Notes: generated from the sequence alone by a model not told the origin. Shown: positions 8,259-17,383, numbered from the stretch's first letter. The stretch: 34,990 nt of DNA from a bacterium (GCA_021815785.1 JAKAZS010000029.1:1-34990); one strand, 5' to 3'. Made by a program: numbers and translations.

Positions 8259-9266
8259 ATGGATAAAAATAATTTACATGACTTACCGCATAATTCTTCT
8301 AAGAATGAAGTTTGTAAGGTTAATAATCTAAATTTATCAGCCGTCGATTCGGTTAGCTGTGCCCAGGCTAAAAGTTTTCACCCTGATTACGCTTATAGGA
8401 GTCAAACAGCTAAATTATGGCATAAAGACGAAATTGAATCGCTTGATAAAAATATTCAGTTAAATAAGCATTGTGACTATACTGTGCAATATGGTGATTG
8501 TCTGGAAAGTATTGCCTTGCGTGCACTTAAGACGCAGAATGGCGATAAACAAGTAAATGCCGCACAAATTGATAATGAAGTAAGAAAAATTGTTGAACTT
8601 AATCATAAAAGTTATCCATCACTCAAGTGTAATGATTCGCTAATTTTACCTGGCTGGCAGTTAAAAATCCCAGATTTTACTTGCAAGGTTGATCGTCCGA
8701 CTAAACCAGTGCCAGTTGTATCTTCGCCGGTTAAAGACGTTCCCGATTGCCCTAAACCGGTTATCCCAGTATCTCAGCCAACTGAACCAACTGAGGTTAA
8801 GTATAATTATGGTTTACCTACATGGAAAATACCAGTAACCCAACCAGATCAACCTACTGACTCAGGTAGCTGTCATCCTGTAGTGGTTAAGCCCGATTGT
8901 GGCTGCCATGCTGTACCCGTTAATCCTCCTTTAGAACCAGCCCCACCGGTTAGTCCACCCGTTGAAAATCCGGGCGTGCCCGTTGCACCCGCTCAGCCAC
9001 CATATTTAGGCCCAACACCGGTAGAGCCTCCCGCACCGATAATGCCTCCGGTCAATATGCCTTATCCGATGCCCAATTCTGGTTATTTAAATATGCCACC
9101 AGTTACCGAGGCTCGTCCTCCTGAGCCAGGATATTTACCTAGGCCATATGAAATCCCTCCATATTTTACTGGACCTACCATACCTTATCCTAACTGGCAG
9201 ATAAATCAGACTTATAGTCAGTTAAATCCTTATCAAAGTGATTTGCCACCACAAGAACGCTATTAA
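8259..9266 (+). CDS. LysM domain protein with long proline-rich tail
   Basis: 335 aa. No signal peptide is seen. A LysM-like domain spans about residues 73-138 (YTVQYGDCLESIALRAL at the start, LILPGWQLKIP at the end), with an insertion of polar residues in its middle. LysM modules bind N-acetylglucosamine polymers such as peptidoglycan. From about residue 145 to the end the chain is dominated by Pro, Val and Tyr, with many PVxPP and PxPxP steps and two Cys-containing clusters (SGSCHP, DCGCH), and probably extends rather than folds. The stop overlaps the next ATG by one base (TAATG), so it is translationally coupled to the membrane protein behind it. How it would leave the cytoplasm is unclear. 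Confidence 0.75.
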   Translation: MDKNNLHDLPHNSSKNEVCKVNNLNLSAVDSVSCAQAKSFHPDYAYRSQTAKLWHKDEIESLDKNIQLNKHCDYTVQYGDCLESIALRALKTQNGDKQVNAAQIDNEVRKIVELNHKSYPSLKCNDSLILPGWQLKIPDFTCKVDRPTKPVPVVSSPVKDVPDCPKPVIPVSQPTEPTEVKYNYGLPTWKIPVTQPDQPTDSGSCHPVVVKPDCGCHAVPVNPPLEPAPPVSPPVENPGVPVAPAQPPYLGPTPVEPPAPIMPPVNMPYPMPNSGYLNMPPVTEARPPEPGYLPRPYEIPPYFTGPTIPYPNWQINQTYSQLNPYQSDLPPQERY

Positions 9267-10744
9267 TGAATAATGATTCACAACTAAGTAAAAATGTATT
9301 TACGAGTAAGAATAAAGTTTTGATTATGGTTTGTGGTATGGCTTTACTCCAAACGCAGTATATTTTTACGCGTGAAGTTGGTTCGACATTTTTTTCTACT
9401 GAATTAATTGCTATATTTTCCACGGTAATAATTTTAATTGGTATAAGTGTTTCTTATGGTATAGGATATCGTTTGCATCCTGAAGTATTTAAAATCTGGA
9501 CCGTGGTAAATTTTGTAATGTGTGTATTTATGCCTTTAAGTATTCGAAGTATATATGTATATTGTTGTAATATTAATAATTCAAATCTAGCATATTTAAT
9601 TGTGGGAATTTTAAGTATTTTTATTTTAGGTGGTTATTTTGCCGTATTCTTGCCCAAATTTATTAATAATGGTGTTAACTTTAGTAAATTATATATTTTT
9701 GAATTGTTAGGATCTTTAATTGGTTTGATTTTAATCGTAGTATTACAAAAATTTGAATTAGTTTTATTGAGTTATAATCTGGCTCTTTTAGTTATATTTT
9801 ATCTAACTATTAGTAATTTAAATTTAAGAATTATAGCTACTGGTCTGGTTTCAGTAATGATGATGTTTTATCCTTTTGCTAATGAAGCTATTCTTAAAAA
9901 ATATTATTCAGCGGTTTATGGTTTAAAATATCCAAGTCTTATTTTTTCACAGTTTTCTCCTTATTATCTGGTTGATATTGTTTCTAGTAATTTAGGCTTA
10001 TCTTTATTCTTGGATGGAGTTCCTTATTACGAAAATTCCGTATTAACTGGATTTAACTATGCTGTTTCTTTTATTCCCGGCAGTTTAAAAAATCCGCAAC
10101 ATGAAAGCCTTAAAAAAGCTTTAGTAGTTGGTAGTGGTAGTTTATCCAGTGCGGCTTATTTAAAACAGTTAAACTATGATGTGACCGTCTGTGAAATTGA
10201 TCCGGTTGTTTTAGAGGCTGGTTTAAAATTTTTTCAATTTAAAAATCATTTAAAGTCTGGTGATTTTAATACTTATATTGGTGACTGTCGTACTTACTTA
10301 AATAGTTTAGCGGGCGAATCACTTGATTTAGTGGTTATGGATGTTCCGGCACCTTTTCATATCCAAACAGCAATGTTACACACGACCGAATTTTATAATC
10401 TGGTCAAGTCTAAATTAAAAAATAACGGTTTATTATCAATAAGTTTATGTGGAGGGAGTTTTAAAAAACATTTATCTGCAGCTATTGCAGCATCAGCCTC
10501 AAAAACTTTTCCCTATTTTATAGCTAATGATTCGCATGTGGTTGATTTGATTTTTATTTATGCTTCTAAGGATGCTAATATTTTAAATATTCCTAAGCTT
10601 AAATCTTTATTACCTGATTTAAATAATCCAACCCATTATACAATTTTAAATCAAAGTGAAGTTCTAAATAAAGTCAAAAATGCCAAGCCATTAACCAATA
10701 ATAATTTAATTCCCACTTTGTTTTTGATGCGTAATGTTTTATAA
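9266..10744 (+). CDS. Membrane-anchored spermidine-synthase-like protein
   Basis: 492 aa. Residues 17-205 contain about six or seven hydrophobic segments. Residues 240-430 form a Rossmann methyltransferase-like domain of the spermidine synthase family: nucleotide loop VVGSGSLSSA at 287-296, acidic CEIDP at 309-313, GDCR at 339-342 and VVMDVPAPF at 356-364. True spermidine synthases have GGGDGG in the loop and a second acidic residue in the DxxDP catalytic loop; here the loop lacks the Asp and the site reads DVPAP. Polyamine synthesis is therefore doubtful, and an unknown nucleotide or aminopropyl-donor role is as likely. It is coupled to the LysM gene before it and overlaps the membrane gene after it by 11 bases. 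Confidence 0.75.
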   Translation: MNNDSQLSKNVFTSKNKVLIMVCGMALLQTQYIFTREVGSTFFSTELIAIFSTVIILIGISVSYGIGYRLHPEVFKIWTVVNFVMCVFMPLSIRSIYVYCCNINNSNLAYLIVGILSIFILGGYFAVFLPKFINNGVNFSKLYIFELLGSLIGLILIVVLQKFELVLLSYNLALLVIFYLTISNLNLRIIATGLVSVMMMFYPFANEAILKKYYSAVYGLKYPSLIFSQFSPYYLVDIVSSNLGLSLFLDGVPYYENSVLTGFNYAVSFIPGSLKNPQHESLKKALVVGSGSLSSAAYLKQLNYDVTVCEIDPVVLEAGLKFFQFKNHLKSGDFNTYIGDCRTYLNSLAGESLDLVVMDVPAPFHIQTAMLHTTEFYNLVKSKLKNNGLLSISLCGGSFKKHLSAAIAASASKTFPYFIANDSHVVDLIFIYASKDANILNIPKLKSLLPDLNNPTHYTILNQSEVLNKVKNAKPLTNNNLIPTLFLMRNVL

Positions 10745-11282
10745 ATATTTTAATGTAATGATTTTAAATATTTTTCTGACAGGTATTTTTCTGGGCTTAG
10801 CCCAGTTGGAACTTACTTTTATAACTATTGCCAAATTATCCAGTTCAATAATTTGGTATTTTATGCTTTTATGTATTTGGTTATTTGCTTCACTGCTGGG
10901 CACTTATTTTGAGCAATATGTGATACCTAAAGTACCAGTTTTAGCAAATTTTAAATACTTTAACTCAGTTATGTTGATGATTTGTATTGTTCTTAATATT
11001 TTCTGTTTTAATTTTGATTTTAATTTTAATTATACTTATGCCGGTTTAATTTTATTAGCGGTTTTAGCTAATGGTTTTTATGCTGGTAGTTTTTTAGCTA
11101 GCCAGTATCAGAAAAAGCTTTCTGTAAACATTTTACTTTGTGAAAATAATGGTTTTATTTTAGGCTATATTATTGGTTATCTTATGTTGTTTTTTGCCCA
11201 GCCGGTTTATTTTTTTATAGTTTTAATAATTGGATTGATTTTGCTGAATTGGCAAATTAAAAATATAGCAATTGTTAGGTAA
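10734..11282 (+). CDS. Hydrophobic membrane protein, partner of the spermidine-synthase-like protein
   Basis: 182 aa, nearly all hydrophobic, with about six membrane segments rich in Phe, Leu, Ile and Asn and short polar loops. The ATG at 10734 lies inside the end of the preceding gene, an 11-base overlap, so translation is coupled. Many spermidine-synthase-like membrane proteins carry two membrane blocks in one chain; here the second block may have become a separate subunit placed after the enzymatic domain. This is inference from topology; no family motif is seen. It appears to be the last gene of the operon starting at 8259. Confidence 0.7.
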   Translation: MFYKYFNVMILNIFLTGIFLGLAQLELTFITIAKLSSSIIWYFMLLCIWLFASLLGTYFEQYVIPKVPVLANFKYFNSVMLMICIVLNIFCFNFDFNFNYTYAGLILLAVLANGFYAGSFLASQYQKKLSVNILLCENNGFILGYIIGYLMLFFAQPVYFFIVLIIGLILLNWQIKNIAIVR

Positions 11283-11522
11283 GGCTAAGGCTTCTTGGTA
11301 TTACCTCTTTAATAATGATAAAATAAATGCATATATGCTAATTGTTATACTTGCTTTCAATGATAGATTTACTAAAAAATCCACAAAAAGATTTGCCAAA
11401 AATAAATTGTATTTATGCGATAGTCGATATATTGTGTTATTTGAGAATTTCTATACTAGTCTCTAAATGGTTCTGGTTAGCGGGTTTTGTTATTGACTTT
11501 AAAGATATTGATACTAATTAAG

Positions 11523-14168
11523 TCACGCATTATTTAAACTGGTGAAATTACGGCTTACGTAGTCTATTTCTGATTCGTAGTCATTAAGCATTTTACCGTC
11601 AATTTTAGCTTCTAAAGTTTGGGCAAGAATATTGCCAATTTGTTTGCCTTCAGTAATACCAAGCGCCAGAAGATCTTTACCAGTAATATTTAATTTTATA
11701 TGCATAAGGTTAATCGTATATTCCTGAAGCATCCGTCTTATTACTGTCCCAGGGCTAGCTACACAGGCCATAATAATTAAAGAATGCTCATTTAAGCCAA
11801 TAAGCATATTATGAACTTGGGATAATTTTGGCATTATTTTTAAGCTTTCATTTTCCTTAAGCCATTGATTGGCTTTGGCAATAATTGAGCGGTTTTTATT
11901 GGAAATCATTAAGCGTTTAAAAATATTGTTTAATTCAGGGTTTGGTATATTTGCTAATAATACCCCTAGATAAACAATAAATTTTTCATTTAATTTATAG
12001 CGTTGGATCATTCTGGTAGCAAGCAGTAATCTTAATTTGGTTTTGTAATTATATTGAATATTAGGAGATAGAAAGCTAAAGGACTTGCGAAAACTCCAGA
12101 GTAAATCAAGAGCTTTAATGATGTCATTACTTTCAAATACATGTTTTAATTCATTCGCAAATCTGGTACCGCTTAAATCATCAAGCACACCCATTTCAAT
12201 AGCGCGAGATGCTAATTCATATGTTTTATCTTCGACTTTAAAATTAAATCGGGTAGCAAAACGAACCATACGAATTATGCGCGTTGGATCTTCGATAAAG
12301 CTAAATGGATGTAAAACCCTTAAATATTTAGCTTTGATATCCGCTAGACCTTGGAAATAATCTACTAATATCCCATATCGGCCAGGATTAAGGCAAAGGG
12401 CTAGAGAATTTATACTAAAGTCACGTCGGTATAAGTCGTGCTTTAATCTTGATTCTTCAACTTGAGGTAAGGCTGCTGGATATTCATAAAACTCAATTCG
12501 GGCGGTAGATAAATCGATTAAATATTTCTTTTCAGCCTTAAAAATAATGGTGGCGGTTTTAAATCTTTCATGGGTTGCTAAGATTTCAAAACGAGCTGGA
12601 TATAGTCGAATTAATTGTTTGGCTAATTCAATTGCCTGTCCTTCAATGACTAAATCTAAATCATAATTTTCTTGACTTAAAATAAGATCTCTAACACAGC
12701 CACCAACTAAATAAACAATCATATTTAACCGGGCTGCTATGACACCTATCTCTTGAAATAGCCATTTGATTGAGGGCTCAAATTTAATAAGTTTTTCGGA
12801 AAAATCTATTGTCGGGATATCTGTTGTTGCAGTTGTATTTTCCGGATTAGCTTCTTTGCTTTTTTTGTCATTATACAAAGTGTTAATTACATTGGCTCTG
12901 GTGACAATGCCTAATAAGGTATTACTTTCATCAACTACTGGTAATCGGCCAATATCATTAGCTACCATTTTTTGCTGGATTTCTTTAATATTGGTAGCTG
13001 GGTTTACGGTAATCACAGGTTTGCTCATAAAGCCAAGCACTCGTGCATGTTCTAATTTATGATGAATGGCTTGATCAATGTCTCGTCTGGTGACTACACC
13101 TAAAATCTCCTTGTTTTCAGCTACGATTAAACCATCTTGATTATATCTTAACATGAGGCGACGAGCCTCTTGCATGGTTGTATTTGTTAAAATGGTACGA
13201 ACCGGAGTCGTCATAATTTCGGCAGCGGTGGTTTCAGATTTTGAATATAATTCTAAATAGTGGATTAATTCCTGTTTAAGCTGAAGTAATGGTTTGTTTT
13301 TAATGACAGCTGATCCGGCTCCAGGATGTCCAGCTCCACCAAAGATTTTAGCGATACTGGCCACATTTATACCGTTAGAATCCGAGCGACCTATTAAATG
13401 TATGCGATCGTTCATTTTACACATTACAAAAGCTGCATCACTGGCTTCAATTTCGAGTAATTTACGAGTCATACTTGCTAAGCCATCTAAAAATTTTGGG
13501 CGTTCATTTATGGCAATAACAATTTTCAAGCCGTTTATATAAATAATTTCAATTTTTGTAACTAACTCATGAAATAATTCGATTTGTTCTTCACTCATTT
13601 TAAGAGCAATATAGTCATTAACCTGGGTTAAGTCAGCACCATATTTTAGTAAATGAGCTACACATTTAGCATCGGTTTCAGTCGTACCTTTGTAAGTAAG
13701 ACAGCCGGTATCTTCATAAATTCCAATAGTTAGAAGTGTTGCATCAAAAGCAGAAAGGGGGATTTTTTCTTTAATGATTTTTTCAACGACTAAAGTTGTT
13801 GCCGAACCAACATTTTTAATAACTGAATTTTTCTTGTATTTGTGGACTAAACTTTCACTATCAATCTGGTGGTGGTCAAAGATTGTGTAGGGAACGTTAT
13901 ATTCTGACCCAATAAGCCGTCTTATATTTTCGTCTAGTCTTTCAATTCTTTGACAGTCAACAATGTAAACGTGAGCAATTTTACTTAAATCCAGATATTT
14001 TAATTGGATTATTGGCAATGAGTCACGATATAAAGACAAAAAATTGCGGACATTACCATAAATTGGATAACCTAAAATCATTTTTGCATTTGGATAAAGT
14101 TTAGTAATGCCAAATTCACTAGCTAAAGCATCAAAATCCATATTTGCGTGAGTTACAACAATTTGCAT
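11523..14168 (-). CDS. DHH phosphoesterase - CBS pair - tRNA nucleotidyltransferase fusion
   Basis: 881 aa. Residues 1-155 are a DHH phosphoesterase (VTHANMDFDA with Asp11/Asp13, Asp71, DHH at 98-100, YEDTG at 151-155). A DHHA1 domain ends in GGAGHPGAG at 277-285. Two CBS domains cover about 316-373 and 379-432 and may bind an adenine nucleotide. From about 465 onward is a class II poly(A)-polymerase/CCA-adding domain: VGGCVRD at 488-494, catalytic Asp503/Asp505 in DLDL, RRDFSIN at 581-587 and EDPTRIIR at 626-633, then a helical RNA-binding part. Long fusions of this kind occur in Cyanobacteria and Aquifex, where split enzymes add CC or A to tRNA; which activity this one has cannot be read here. 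The DHH part suggests nanoRNA or phosphodiester hydrolysis. Confidence 0.9.
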   Translation of the reverse strand: MQIVVTHANMDFDALASEFGITKLYPNAKMILGYPIYGNVRNFLSLYRDSLPIIQLKYLDLSKIAHVYIVDCQRIERLDENIRRLIGSEYNVPYTIFDHHQIDSESLVHKYKKNSVIKNVGSATTLVVEKIIKEKIPLSAFDATLLTIGIYEDTGCLTYKGTTETDAKCVAHLLKYGADLTQVNDYIALKMSEEQIELFHELVTKIEIIYINGLKIVIAINERPKFLDGLASMTRKLLEIEASDAAFVMCKMNDRIHLIGRSDSNGINVASIAKIFGGAGHPGAGSAVIKNKPLLQLKQELIHYLELYSKSETTAAEIMTTPVRTILTNTTMQEARRLMLRYNQDGLIVAENKEILGVVTRRDIDQAIHHKLEHARVLGFMSKPVITVNPATNIKEIQQKMVANDIGRLPVVDESNTLLGIVTRANVINTLYNDKKSKEANPENTTATTDIPTIDFSEKLIKFEPSIKWLFQEIGVIAARLNMIVYLVGGCVRDLILSQENYDLDLVIEGQAIELAKQLIRLYPARFEILATHERFKTATIIFKAEKKYLIDLSTARIEFYEYPAALPQVEESRLKHDLYRRDFSINSLALCLNPGRYGILVDYFQGLADIKAKYLRVLHPFSFIEDPTRIIRMVRFATRFNFKVEDKTYELASRAIEMGVLDDLSGTRFANELKHVFESNDIIKALDLLWSFRKSFSFLSPNIQYNYKTKLRLLLATRMIQRYKLNEKFIVYLGVLLANIPNPELNNIFKRLMISNKNRSIIAKANQWLKENESLKIMPKLSQVHNMLIGLNEHSLIIMACVASPGTVIRRMLQEYTINLMHIKLNITGKDLLALGITEGKQIGNILAQTLEAKIDGKMLNDYESEIDYVSRNFTSLNNA

Positions 14169-14457
14169 TGAAAATTAATTTGGGTTTGGTTAAATAAATT
14201 TACGACTGCTAGTAAGCATATGTTTTATGCACTCTTGAGAATTGAAGGTTATAGGGAATTACCTTTTGGGGGTATTTTCGTAACTGTTTATACAATACCC
14301 GAAAATCTGTAATTATAATCAAATTTAAAACTATAAAGTTTTTTGAGTTTTGACAAAGGATACCGATATTTTTAACCATCAATTAATTAGTTATTTGTTT
14401 AATAACTGTTTTTTTGGGTATAAAGATCTTGCAATCTTTGGATGTTAAATAATTATT

Positions 14458-15153
14458 ATGTTTAGCCCTTTTGTCCTGGAAAATATTTATTTCTTTTGTC
14501 TCATCACAGGCAGTTTTTTTATTCTAGGGAGTTTAATTATCGGGCATTTGGGGGATACGGGCAATCCTAGCGATGGTATGGATTCGACTTTGGCGCATTC
14601 GGTTGACCCAGGCCATAATAGTGGTGACATTGATAATACCAGTAATAACAGTAGTATTATTGCTGGTATACCAGGTGGTAAAACCAATTCAGTTTTCTTT
14701 GATATTTTAAAATTTATTAATCCGATGGCCTGGTCAATATTTTTATTTTGGTTTGGGCTCGTTGGTAGTATTGGAATTAAGTTGTTTAGTGTTCAACTGG
14801 CTTTTATCCTTTTAATTCCAGCCATTATTATTGGTTATTTGGGAGTATTTATTTATCAGCAAATTATCCGCTTTATGGTCAATAAAATGACTGTGACTAA
14901 TGCATTTAGTCGAGCTGACTTGGTTGGTACCATTGGTAAAGCTAGTTTAAACATAACTAGTACGGGTTTTGGTGAAATTGTTTATAGTTATCATGGTCAA
15001 AAGTCATGCTCTCCAGCAATGGCTAAGATTAAAGGTGACACTATAAATAAGGGTGATCGCATTATAATTGTTGATTTTAAGAATAATCACTTTTTGGTAG
15101 AAAAGTATATTGATGAAAATGGTTTTTATAATGATAGTAAGTCTGCTGGTTAG
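14458..15153 (+). CDS. NfeD-like membrane protein, copy 1
   Basis: 231 aa. A first membrane segment at about residues 8-27 is followed by a polar Gly/Asp/Ser/Asn-rich loop (about 28-75). Two more membrane segments lie at about 85-135, and a soluble C-terminal domain from about 155 has the strand pattern DLVGTIGKASLNI ... GDRIIIVDFKNNHFLVEKY, like the OB-fold of NfeD/DUF1449 proteins. In other bacteria these are partners of flotillin-type membrane scaffolds; no flotillin is in the window. It is followed 5 bases later by a paralogue of the same plan, so the two probably form a heteromeric membrane complex. A GTG-type or later start is not needed; the ATG at 14458 opens directly into the first membrane helix. 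Confidence 0.7.
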   Translation: MFSPFVLENIYFFCLITGSFFILGSLIIGHLGDTGNPSDGMDSTLAHSVDPGHNSGDIDNTSNNSSIIAGIPGGKTNSVFFDILKFINPMAWSIFLFWFGLVGSIGIKLFSVQLAFILLIPAIIIGYLGVFIYQQIIRFMVNKMTVTNAFSRADLVGTIGKASLNITSTGFGEIVYSYHGQKSCSPAMAKIKGDTINKGDRIIIVDFKNNHFLVEKYIDENGFYNDSKSAG

Positions 15154-15158
15154 ACCTA

Positions 15159-15848
15159 ATGGTTAATGTATTTGATATTTATTTAACAAGTTTAGTAATT
15201 GGGATATTTTATTTAGTAATTGCTTCAATATCTGGCTTTGGCCTCAAGGGATTGCATGGCAAAGGACTGCTGAAACATTCGGCCAATACTTCAGCCCATA
15301 ATTCTGCTCACAGCCTTAAGCTTCATAGTCCTAAAAGTAATACTTTAGTTAAAGGTAAGGAAGTTTTAACGGTTACGCCAAGCCGTAAAATTTTCCGCAA
15401 ATTTAAATTATTAAGTTATATAGGAGATTTGATTTTAGCAGTTTTTAACCCGATGGGAATGTCGTTATTCCTAACTGGTTTTGGCTTAACTGGACTAATT
15501 GTATTATCTTTAAGTATTAGGCTGGTTTTATTAAGTATTATTTTGGCTTTTATAAGCGGTATAATTATTAATAGACTGTTCTTTAATTTATTAGACTGGA
15601 TGTATGTAAATATGGAAGTGAATAGTTTGAAAAACTCCCAGGATTTAATAGGTTTAAGCGCTAGAGTAACTCTACCTATAAGTAAATCAAATATTGGTGA
15701 AGTTTGTTATACAGCTGGCGGAATTAAATATTGTAAACGTGCCAAAATAATCGGAAGCGGTGAATTAATTGAAAAATTTGCGCAAGTGGTAATTTGTGAT
15801 ATTGAAAATGATATATTGTTGGTTGCTAAATATGAAGAAGAATGTTAA
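15159..15848 (+). CDS. NfeD-like membrane protein, copy 2
   Basis: 229 aa with the same plan as its upstream neighbour: one membrane segment (about 6-27), a His/Ser/Lys-rich loop (about 30-85), a hydrophobic pair (about 90-145) and a C-terminal strand-rich domain (DLIGLSARVTLPISKSNIGE onward, ending VVICDIENDILLVAKYEEE). Sequence identity with copy 1 is modest, so the duplication is old. The charge of the loop differs: copy 1 is acidic, copy 2 strongly basic (KGLHGKGLLKHS, LKLHSPKSN), which could let the two loops attract each other. The C-terminal domain has two cysteines (VCYTAGGIKYCK). The stop overlaps the DCC gene start by 7 bases. Confidence 0.7.
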   Translation: MVNVFDIYLTSLVIGIFYLVIASISGFGLKGLHGKGLLKHSANTSAHNSAHSLKLHSPKSNTLVKGKEVLTVTPSRKIFRKFKLLSYIGDLILAVFNPMGMSLFLTGFGLTGLIVLSLSIRLVLLSIILAFISGIIINRLFFNLLDWMYVNMEVNSLKNSQDLIGLSARVTLPISKSNIGEVCYTAGGIKYCKRAKIIGSGELIEKFAQVVICDIENDILLVAKYEEEC

Positions 15849-16222
15849 CTAAATCAATTATTGTATATGATTCGCAATGTAATTTTTGTATTAGTCAGAT
15901 TAATACAATTAAGAAACTTGTGCTTAATAAAGATGTTTTTGATTATCAGCCTCGTAACAATGCTGATTTAGAATTAGCCATTCCGAAAATTAAGACTTTT
16001 GATTTTAGTAAAGGAATTTTATTTATTAATAAGGATCAAGAAATTTATATTGGTAGTGATGCTATTTATTACATTAGTAATAATCTTAAGGTATTGCATT
16101 ATTTTAGTTTTTTATATCAAATACCATTTTTAAAACCCATATTTAAATTCTTATATTTTTTAATTGCCAAGAATCGCTATTTCTTATCTCGATTTTGTAA
16201 TTCTGATAATTGTTCTCTTTGA
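15842..16222 (+). CDS. DCC-family thiol-disulfide oxidoreductase-like protein (DUF393)
   Basis: 126 aa. The N-terminus VYDSQCNFCISQI carries the DxxCxxC motif that names the DCC family, a thioredoxin-fold group of predicted thiol oxidoreductases. The remainder has the usual length and a FLFINKDQEIYIGSDA-type strand, followed by a hydrophobic stretch (about 85-110) typical of the family. No signal peptide is seen. Overlap with the preceding NfeD-like gene, which itself has a CxxxxxxxxC pair in its soluble domain, suggests the three are cotranscribed and invites the idea of a redox partnership, which is inference. Confidence 0.8.
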   Translation: MLTKSIIVYDSQCNFCISQINTIKKLVLNKDVFDYQPRNNADLELAIPKIKTFDFSKGILFINKDQEIYIGSDAIYYISNNLKVLHYFSFLYQIPFLKPIFKFLYFLIAKNRYFLSRFCNSDNCSL

Positions 16223-16301
16223 TGTTTAATTTTAGATTTAGATTTGCTAAATTAATTTCGCTTTGCTGATTGTTTGTTACTTGATGTCAGGGATAGGTTA
16301 A

Positions 16302-16329
16302 ATTATAACCAAGTTAATTTGGTTATAAT
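16302..16329. terminator. Hairpin between convergent DCC and meaB genes
   Basis: An 11-bp perfect stem (16302-16312 and 16319-16329, loop GTTAAT) lies 80 bases after the DCC gene and 66 bases after meaB. A broken T-rich run follows on the plus strand. It is probably a terminator for either or both genes. Confidence 0.5.
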
Positions 16330-16394
16330 GATTGTTATTTTTGTTATCCTGGTTTAGGTGTAATCAATAAGTATAACAAAAGCAAACGACTAAT

Positions 16395-17327
16395 TTAAAC
16401 TATTGATTTAATTAATTTTTCGGCGGCCAAATGGGGATCTGTTTTGTGAAGCCAGACATCATTAACTAATTCGTTAGCATTACTCGAATTGTCAATAAAA
16501 TCAAGTGCTGATTGTCTGACTTTAGCTGCAACCAGTTCGGCTAATTCTGATTTGATGCGATGTTTGCGCCGTTGTTCAAGCTTTCCTGATGATTTTAAAA
16601 ATTTAAAATGTTCACCGATTGCTTGCCATAATTCTTCAATGCCAATTCCTTCTTGGGCTATGGAAATTAAAACCGGTGGCGTCCAATCGGCCTTTTCCTG
16701 GATTAAATCGAGTGAATGAATAATATTTGAAGCAGCTTTATTGGCTCCAGGAAGATCACCTTTATTAATTACAAAAATATCACCAATTTCCATAATTCCT
16801 GATTTGATGGCCTGAATATCATCACCGGAGCCCGGCATTAACGCGAGAATCGTCGTATCAGCCATTTGGGCAATGGCTAATTCACTTTGGCCAACGCCAA
16901 CCGTTTCAATTATAATTATGTCGTAATCAAAAGCCTCTAAAACCCTAATAGCATCATAGGCTGCTAAGGCTATACCGCCAAAATGACCGCGATTAGCCAT
17001 TGAACGGATGAAGACCCCATTATCTAAAGTGTGTGCCTGCATGCGAATACGGTCGCCAAGAATTGCACCGCCACTAAATGGGCTGGATGGGTCAATTGCT
17101 AAAACGCCAACTTTTAGTCCGTTTTTACGGATTTGCCCGATTAAGGCATCAATCAAAGTTGATTTGCCTACGCCGGGTGGTCCAGTTATACCAATTAAAT
17201 GAGCTGTTCCCGTTTTTGGGTAGATTTGCTTTAGAAGTGTTAAAGCTTCACTACCACCATTTTCAATGGTTGTAATGGCCTTGGCAATTGTTCTTTTGTT
17301 GTTTTTAACCCCTTCGTTTAGACTCAA
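16395..17327 (-). CDS. meaB: MeaB/ArgK-type GTPase, methylmalonyl-CoA mutase chaperone
   Basis: 310 aa from a TTG at 17325-17327 with GGAG eight bases upstream. A TTG 45 bases further out is less likely because a TATAAT box (17384-17389) would place the transcript start only a few bases before it. The Walker A GPPGVGKS is at residues 49-56, followed by LAIDPSSPFSGGAILGDRIRM and NRGHFGG, then IETVGVGQSE (switch region) and the base-specificity motif NKGD. These are characteristic of MeaB, which loads and protects the adenosylcobalamin cofactor of methylmalonyl-CoA mutase in a GTP-dependent way. The mutase is normally adjacent but is absent from this window, so the partner must lie elsewhere or be a different B12 mutase. 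Cytosolic. Confidence 0.92.
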   Translation of the reverse strand: MSLNEGVKNNKRTIAKAITTIENGGSEALTLLKQIYPKTGTAHLIGITGPPGVGKSTLIDALIGQIRKNGLKVGVLAIDPSSPFSGGAILGDRIRMQAHTLDNGVFIRSMANRGHFGGIALAAYDAIRVLEAFDYDIIIIETVGVGQSELAIAQMADTTILALMPGSGDDIQAIKSGIMEIGDIFVINKGDLPGANKAASNIIHSLDLIQEKADWTPPVLISIAQEGIGIEELWQAIGEHFKFLKSSGKLEQRRKHRIKSELAELVAAKVRQSALDFIDNSSNANELVNDVWLHKTDPHLAAEKLIKSIV

Positions 17328-17383
17328 TTTATTAACTCCGTTTAGGTTTGAGGAATTGGAACAATTAACCAAATTGTTAGTCT

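Noticed and set aside
9266-10744. Genuine spermidine synthase (speE)
   Set aside because: The nucleotide loop and catalytic acidic residues differ from true SpeE, so only a family-like label is justified.
10690-10760. Programmed frameshift joining the spermidine-synthase-like gene to the next membrane gene
   Set aside because: The second gene has its own ATG inside the overlap, and no clear slippery heptamer with downstream structure was found.
11272-11466. 64-residue plus-strand frame after the membrane protein gene
   Set aside because: TTG start, AT-driven composition, no ribosome site and no motif; likely chance frame in a spacer.
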